From NCBI GenBank assembly GCA_035942915.1, contig DASZCR010000254.1, positions 1 through 7,551 on the forward strand: a DNA stretch of 7,551 nt, written 5' to 3'. Below are positions 4,781 through 7,551 of this stretch, piece after piece. A program made the translations under genes and the position numbers. Under the pieces are notes generated by a model that was not told the DNA's origin, searched no databases, and saw only the letters and a program-made list of their open reading frames with translations. The DNA is from DASZCR01 sp035942915 (GTDB taxonomy: Bacteria; Acidobacteriota; Blastocatellia; Pyrinomonadales; Pyrinomonadaceae). Every line of letters begins with the position of its first letter. The stretch's first letter is position 1.

Positions 4781-5629
4781 ATGTCACGACTCATCACCGC
4801 CGCGATAGCACTTCCCGTTATCATCCTTTCCATTGTCTATCCGCCGCTCGAAATGCTCTTCGTCGCGCTGGCCGTCGCCGCCATCGCCGTCGCGCTCTAC
4901 GAGTTCTGGTTGCTCGGCCGACGCGTCGGAGCGAAGCCAGACATCGTCGTCGGTTACGCAGGCGCAGCGGCGATGCTGGTCGGCTTCTTTTTCGACATGC
5001 CGACGCAGTGGCCGGAGTGGATGGTCTTGACCGTCATCGGCGTCACGGCCGGGGCGCTCTCTGCGGAGATGCTGCGGGGCGCGCCTTTCGACAAGATGAT
5101 TCTCTCCGTCGGCACAACCGTCCTCGGCGTGCTCTACGTCGCCTTCCTCGGCGGCCATCTCATCGCCGTTCGCACGGGCTTTCCGCAGACCTTCCCCGAA
5201 CTGAACGAAACCGCGACGCTCTCGACGCACCTGCTCTCCTTCTTCTTCCTCGTCCTGATGGGTTCGGATACGGGCGCTTATTACACGGGGCGCGCGCTCG
5301 GCCGTCACAAACTAGCGCCGGGCATCAGTCCGGGCAAGACTTGGGAAGGGGCGCTCGGCGGACTTGTCGCCAGCCTGCTCTTTGCCGCGCTGGCGCACTT
5401 CTGGTTCTTCCGCGAGTTGCCTCTGCCGGTGGCGCTGGGGCTGGCGGCCGTGATGAACGTGCTCGGCGTGGTCGGAGATTTGACGGAGAGCGCGTTGAAG
5501 CGCGGGGCGAAGGCGAAGGACGCGGCGCAGATTCTTCCCGGTCATGGAGGGCTGCTCGACAGGTTGGATAGCTTGCTCTTTAACGCGCCGCTCATCTACT
5601 ATTTTGCGAGACTTTATGACTGGCGCTGA
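4781..5629 (+). CDS. cdsA: Phosphatidate cytidylyltransferase (CDP-diglyceride synthase)
   Basis: CdsA makes CDP-diacylglycerol from phosphatidate and CTP in the inner membrane, the branch point for all phospholipid headgroups. The 282-residue protein is highly hydrophobic, with some seven to eight membrane segments. It carries GSDTGAYYTGRALGR followed by ISPGKTWEG, then the full family signature at 237-263: S-x-L-K-R-x4-K-D-A-x-Q-I-L-P-x-H-G-G-L-x-D-R-L-D. The catalytic acidic residues of the motif are present. The start is the ATG at 4781; the typical MSRLITAAIALP N-terminus supports it. No Shine-Dalgarno is visible: ACTACATACAGA precedes the ATG, and repeat copy 3 ends 14 bases upstream. 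The last 14 bases overlap the next gene, pointing to translational coupling. It begins the cdsA-(Coa1-like)-dxr-rseP set. Confidence 0.95.
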   Translation: MSRLITAAIALPVIILSIVYPPLEMLFVALAVAAIAVALYEFWLLGRRVGAKPDIVVGYAGAAAMLVGFFFDMPTQWPEWMVLTVIGVTAGALSAEMLRGAPFDKMILSVGTTVLGVLYVAFLGGHLIAVRTGFPQTFPELNETATLSTHLLSFFFLVLMGSDTGAYYTGRALGRHKLAPGISPGKTWEGALGGLVASLLFAALAHFWFFRELPLPVALGLAAVMNVLGVVGDLTESALKRGAKAKDAAQILPGHGGLLDRLDSLLFNAPLIYYFARLYDWR

Positions 5630-6080
5630 AGGACGGACGAAGAGGGTGCTCGTCATCGTCGGCGCGTGCGTCGCCGCGCTCGTGCTGTTGCTGGCACTCT
5701 TCGTCGGCGCGATTGTGTGGTTTGCCTCCGGCACACTCGCCAACAGCGAGGCGGCCGAGGCGGCGCGCGTCTTTCTCAAGAACAACGAGCGGCTCAAACA
5801 GGAGACGGGCGAGGTGCGCGAGTTCGGCTCGCAGGTGATGGGCAGTATCACGTCGGACGCGGGCGTGAGCGCGGCGACGCTCAACTTCGATGTCGTCGGC
5901 GCGCGCCGCACGGTCAAAGCGAGCGTCAATCTCATCTACAAGGAAGGCTTCGGCTGGCGCGCCATCGGAGCCTCGTATAAGAACGACGCGGGGCGGACGG
6001 TCGAACTGTTGGACAGCTATGGCGCGGCCGATGAGGCCGACGAGGTTGAAGGCGAAGCGTCGAGGGGAGACGAGCGTTAA
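5616..6080 (+). CDS. Small single-pass membrane protein, Coa1-like
   Basis: A 154-residue protein with a basic N-terminus (GRTKR), one long hydrophobic helix (about 11-37) and an extracytoplasmic domain of about 100 residues, ending in an acidic, low-complexity tail (AADEADEVEGEASRGDER). The soluble part has the pattern I associate with Coa1 (cytochrome oxidase assembly factor 1-like) proteins. This is a short helix SEAAEAARVFLKNNERLKQETGEV (44-67), then GSITSDAGVSAATLNFDVVG (76-95) and a strand pair running into GFGWRAIGASYK (111-122). No cysteine or metal ligand suggests chemistry, so a structural or chaperone role is likelier. The start is the ATG at 5616, inside the cdsA 3' end (14 bp overlap); a longer in-frame version from 5544 would lie wholly in cdsA. 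The stop is four bases before dxr, so all three genes appear coupled. The family call is tentative and the function here is unknown. Confidence 0.72.
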   Translation: MTGAEGRTKRVLVIVGACVAALVLLLALFVGAIVWFASGTLANSEAAEAARVFLKNNERLKQETGEVREFGSQVMGSITSDAGVSAATLNFDVVGARRTVKASVNLIYKEGFGWRAIGASYKNDAGRTVELLDSYGAADEADEVEGEASRGDER

Positions 6081-6084
6081 CGTC

Positions 6085-7281
6085 ATGAAGGCTCAAGGGG
6101 TTTCCATCTTAGGTTCGACAGGCTCAATCGGGCGCAACACCCTGCGCGTCATCGAGAGCTTTCCGGCGGGGCGGTTCCGCGTTGTCGCGCTGGCCGCCGG
6201 TCGCAACGTCGCACGCCTCGCCGAACAGGTCGAGAATTTCCGTCCCGCACTCGTCGCCGTCGAAGACGAGACGCGCGCACTCGAACTCGAAGCAGAGTTG
6301 CACAGGCGCGGCGTCGGCGCGCCGCGCATCTCTGTCGGCGAGGCCGGTCTGGTCGAGGTCGCAACGCACGAGGAGGCGGCGACAGTGGTCAGCGCGACGG
6401 TCGGCGCGGTCGGTTTCGTCCCGACTTTGCGCGCGCTCGAAGCCGGGCGACGCGTCGCGCTCGCCAACAAGGAGACGCTCGTCATGGCCGGAGAGTTGAT
6501 GACGAGGGCGGCCGAAGCGTCGGGCGCGCAACTGCTCCCGGTCGATTCCGAACACAACGCGCTGCATCAATGCCTGCGCGGCGAGCGGCGCGGCGAGGTG
6601 CGTCGTCTCGTCCTGACCGCTTCAGGCGGCCCCTTCCGCGAATGGACGGCCGTCGAGATGGAGGCGGCCACGCCCGCCGAGGCGATGCGCCATCCGACTT
6701 GGGAGATGGGCGCGAAAATCACCATCGACTCGGCGACGTTGATGAACAAGGGGCTTGAAGTCATCGAGGCGCGCTGGCTCTTCGGCTTCGGCGCAGACGA
6801 GATTGACATCGTCGTTCACCCGGAGTCGGTCGTCCATTCGATGATTGAGATGATTGACGGTTCGGTCATCGCGCAGATGGGCGTGACCGATATGCGCCAC
6901 GCCATCCAGTACGCGCTGACCTACCCGGAGCGTCACCCCTGTCGGCTGCCGCCGCTCGACCTCACGCGTCTCGGCTCGCTCCACTTCGAGCCGCCCGACC
7001 CGGAGCGTTTCCCCTGTCTCAAACTGGCTTATCGCGCCTTGCGCGCGGGCGGCACGCTGCCCGCCGCCATGAATGCGGCCAACGAAGAGGCGGTCGCGGC
7101 CTTCCTCGGCGGTCGCATCCGTCTGACGGACGTGCCGCGCGTTATCGAGGGCGTGATGGACGCGCACGAGACGCGCGAGGTGGAGAATCTGGCGCTGGTG
7201 CTCGAAACAGACCGCGTTGCGAGAGAATTGGCGCGCGCCGAGATTGCGCGGCTGGCGGAAGCGGCGGGCGTGGTGGTTTGA
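6085..7281 (+). CDS. dxr: 1-deoxy-D-xylulose 5-phosphate reductoisomerase
   Basis: Dxr converts DXP to 2-C-methyl-D-erythritol 4-phosphate with NADPH and a divalent metal, the committed step of the MEP isoprenoid pathway that supplies IPP to UppS. The 398-residue protein has every expected block: the NADPH loop GSTGSIG (10-16), ANKETLVMAG (127-136), PVDSEHNA with metal ligands D154 and E156, and LTASGGPF. It also has HPTWEMGAKITIDSATLMNKGLEVIEA with the third ligand E225, HPESVVHSMIE and PAAMNAANEEAV. It is the drug target of fosmidomycin in other bacteria, and no deviation from the active-site motifs is visible. The start is the ATG at 6085, which places the Rossmann motif at residue 10 as usual; the frame is open much further upstream but overlaps the preceding gene. 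GAGGGGAGA (6062-6070) in the end of that gene is the likely ribosome-binding site, somewhat distant at 14 bases. Confidence 0.97.
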   Translation: MKAQGVSILGSTGSIGRNTLRVIESFPAGRFRVVALAAGRNVARLAEQVENFRPALVAVEDETRALELEAELHRRGVGAPRISVGEAGLVEVATHEEAATVVSATVGAVGFVPTLRALEAGRRVALANKETLVMAGELMTRAAEASGAQLLPVDSEHNALHQCLRGERRGEVRRLVLTASGGPFREWTAVEMEAATPAEAMRHPTWEMGAKITIDSATLMNKGLEVIEARWLFGFGADEIDIVVHPESVVHSMIEMIDGSVIAQMGVTDMRHAIQYALTYPERHPCRLPPLDLTRLGSLHFEPPDPERFPCLKLAYRALRAGGTLPAAMNAANEEAVAAFLGGRIRLTDVPRVIEGVMDAHETREVENLALVLETDRVARELARAEIARLAEAAGVVV

Positions 7282-7307
7282 CGCTCGCCGCCCCGCCCGT
7301 TAAACTT

Positions 7308-7327
7308 CCGTACAACCGCACATACGG
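7308..7327. other. Short inverted repeat after dxr
   Basis: CCGTA (7308-7312) and TACGG (7323-7327) are inverted around a ten-base loop in the 106 bp gap between dxr and rseP. The stem is short and no T-run follows, so I do not call it a terminator. The rest of the gap shows only a poor -10-like TCTAAT (7344-7349) without a matching -35, so dxr and rseP probably share a transcript. Confidence 0.2.
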
Positions 7328-7387
7328 CATGAGACTCTAAGGTTCTAATTCGGACGGCGGCGGCTCGCTCGGCGCGCAGGGAAATTT

Positions 7388-7551
7388 ATGGACAACATCA
7401 TCGGGTTTTTAGCCTTCATCTTCATCCTCGGCGCGGCCGTTATCCTGCACGAGTTCGGCCACTTCATCGTCGCCAAACTGCTCGGCATCCGCGTCGAAAC
7501 CTTTTCGGTCGGTTTCGGCAAAAGAATTTTCGGGCGGCGTTGGGGCACAAC
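7388..7551 (+). CDS. rseP: RIP metalloprotease (site-2 protease), N-terminal part, cut by window end
   Basis: The first 54 residues of a site-2 intramembrane zinc protease. MDNIIGFLAFIFILGAAVIL forms the first membrane helix, which contains the zinc-binding and catalytic HEFGH (H21, E22, H25). FIVAKLLGIRVETFSVGFG then follows, matching the usual RseP/RasP sequence after HExxH. In other bacteria RseP cuts anti-sigma factors within the membrane and clears signal-peptide remnants. The frame is open to the last base, so the PDZ domain or domains and the second active-site motif (NxxPxxxxDG) lie outside this window. The start ATG at 7388 has AGGGA (7378-7382) five bases upstream. The position after cdsA and dxr is the common bacterial arrangement, which supports the symbol. 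Confidence 0.93.
   Translation, partial: MDNIIGFLAFIFILGAAVILHEFGHFIVAKLLGIRVETFSVGFGKRIFGRRWGT

Noticed and set aside
5890..6084. N-terminal extension of dxr
   Set aside because: The added residues overlap the Coa1-like gene in another frame and precede the conserved start of the Rossmann fold. The ATG at 6085 gives the family length.

Overview
This is a GC-rich bacterial chromosomal segment of housekeeping genes with no phage, plasmid, tRNA, rRNA or CRISPR content. The dxr-rseP and uppS-cdsA pairings, the DXP isoprenoid route, a RIP metalloprotease and a Coa1-like protein inside the lipid operon fit a Gram-negative-type organism. My best guess is Acidobacteriota (Blastocatellia-like). That rests on general gene order and style, not on a marker gene, so it is an inference.

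Layout. Positions 1-60 hold the right half of a heptamer-repeat palindrome cut by the window edge. Two tandem paralogous VTT/DedA-type membrane proteins follow (102-806 and 861-1478). A DEDDh 3'-5' exonuclease on the minus strand (1480-2313) converges on the second one with a single base between the stop codons. It diverges from pyrE (2357-2929) across 43 bp. The rest runs on the plus strand: pyrE, heptamer palindrome 2, truA (3033-3782), a promoter/palindrome region, uppS (3891-4682), heptamer palindrome 3, cdsA (4781-5629), a small Coa1-like membrane protein (5616-6080, overlapping cdsA), dxr (6085-7281) and the start of rseP (from 7388, cut by the window end).

How the genes work together. 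Dxr commits carbon to IPP/DMAPP through the MEP pathway. UppS condenses IPP into undecaprenyl diphosphate, the wall-glycan carrier lipid. CdsA makes CDP-diacylglycerol for phospholipids. RseP is an intramembrane protease that in other bacteria handles envelope stress. The DedA-type proteins belong to a superfamily that includes undecaprenyl-phosphate flippases. The window is therefore mostly an envelope-lipid neighbourhood, with pyrE (UMP synthesis) and truA (tRNA modification) next to it.

The unusual signal is a family of three intergenic palindromes. Each is built from in-phase tandem heptamers GTGATRR on the left and the reverse complement YYATCAC on the right, around a conserved 16-18 nt core that begins GA(C/G)AA and ends TTTCTC when all copies are set in one orientation. 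Each could fold as a stem of about 34 bp. Copy 2 supplies the stop codon of pyrE. Copies 2 and 3 lie directly before truA and cdsA, which have no visible Shine-Dalgarno sequence.
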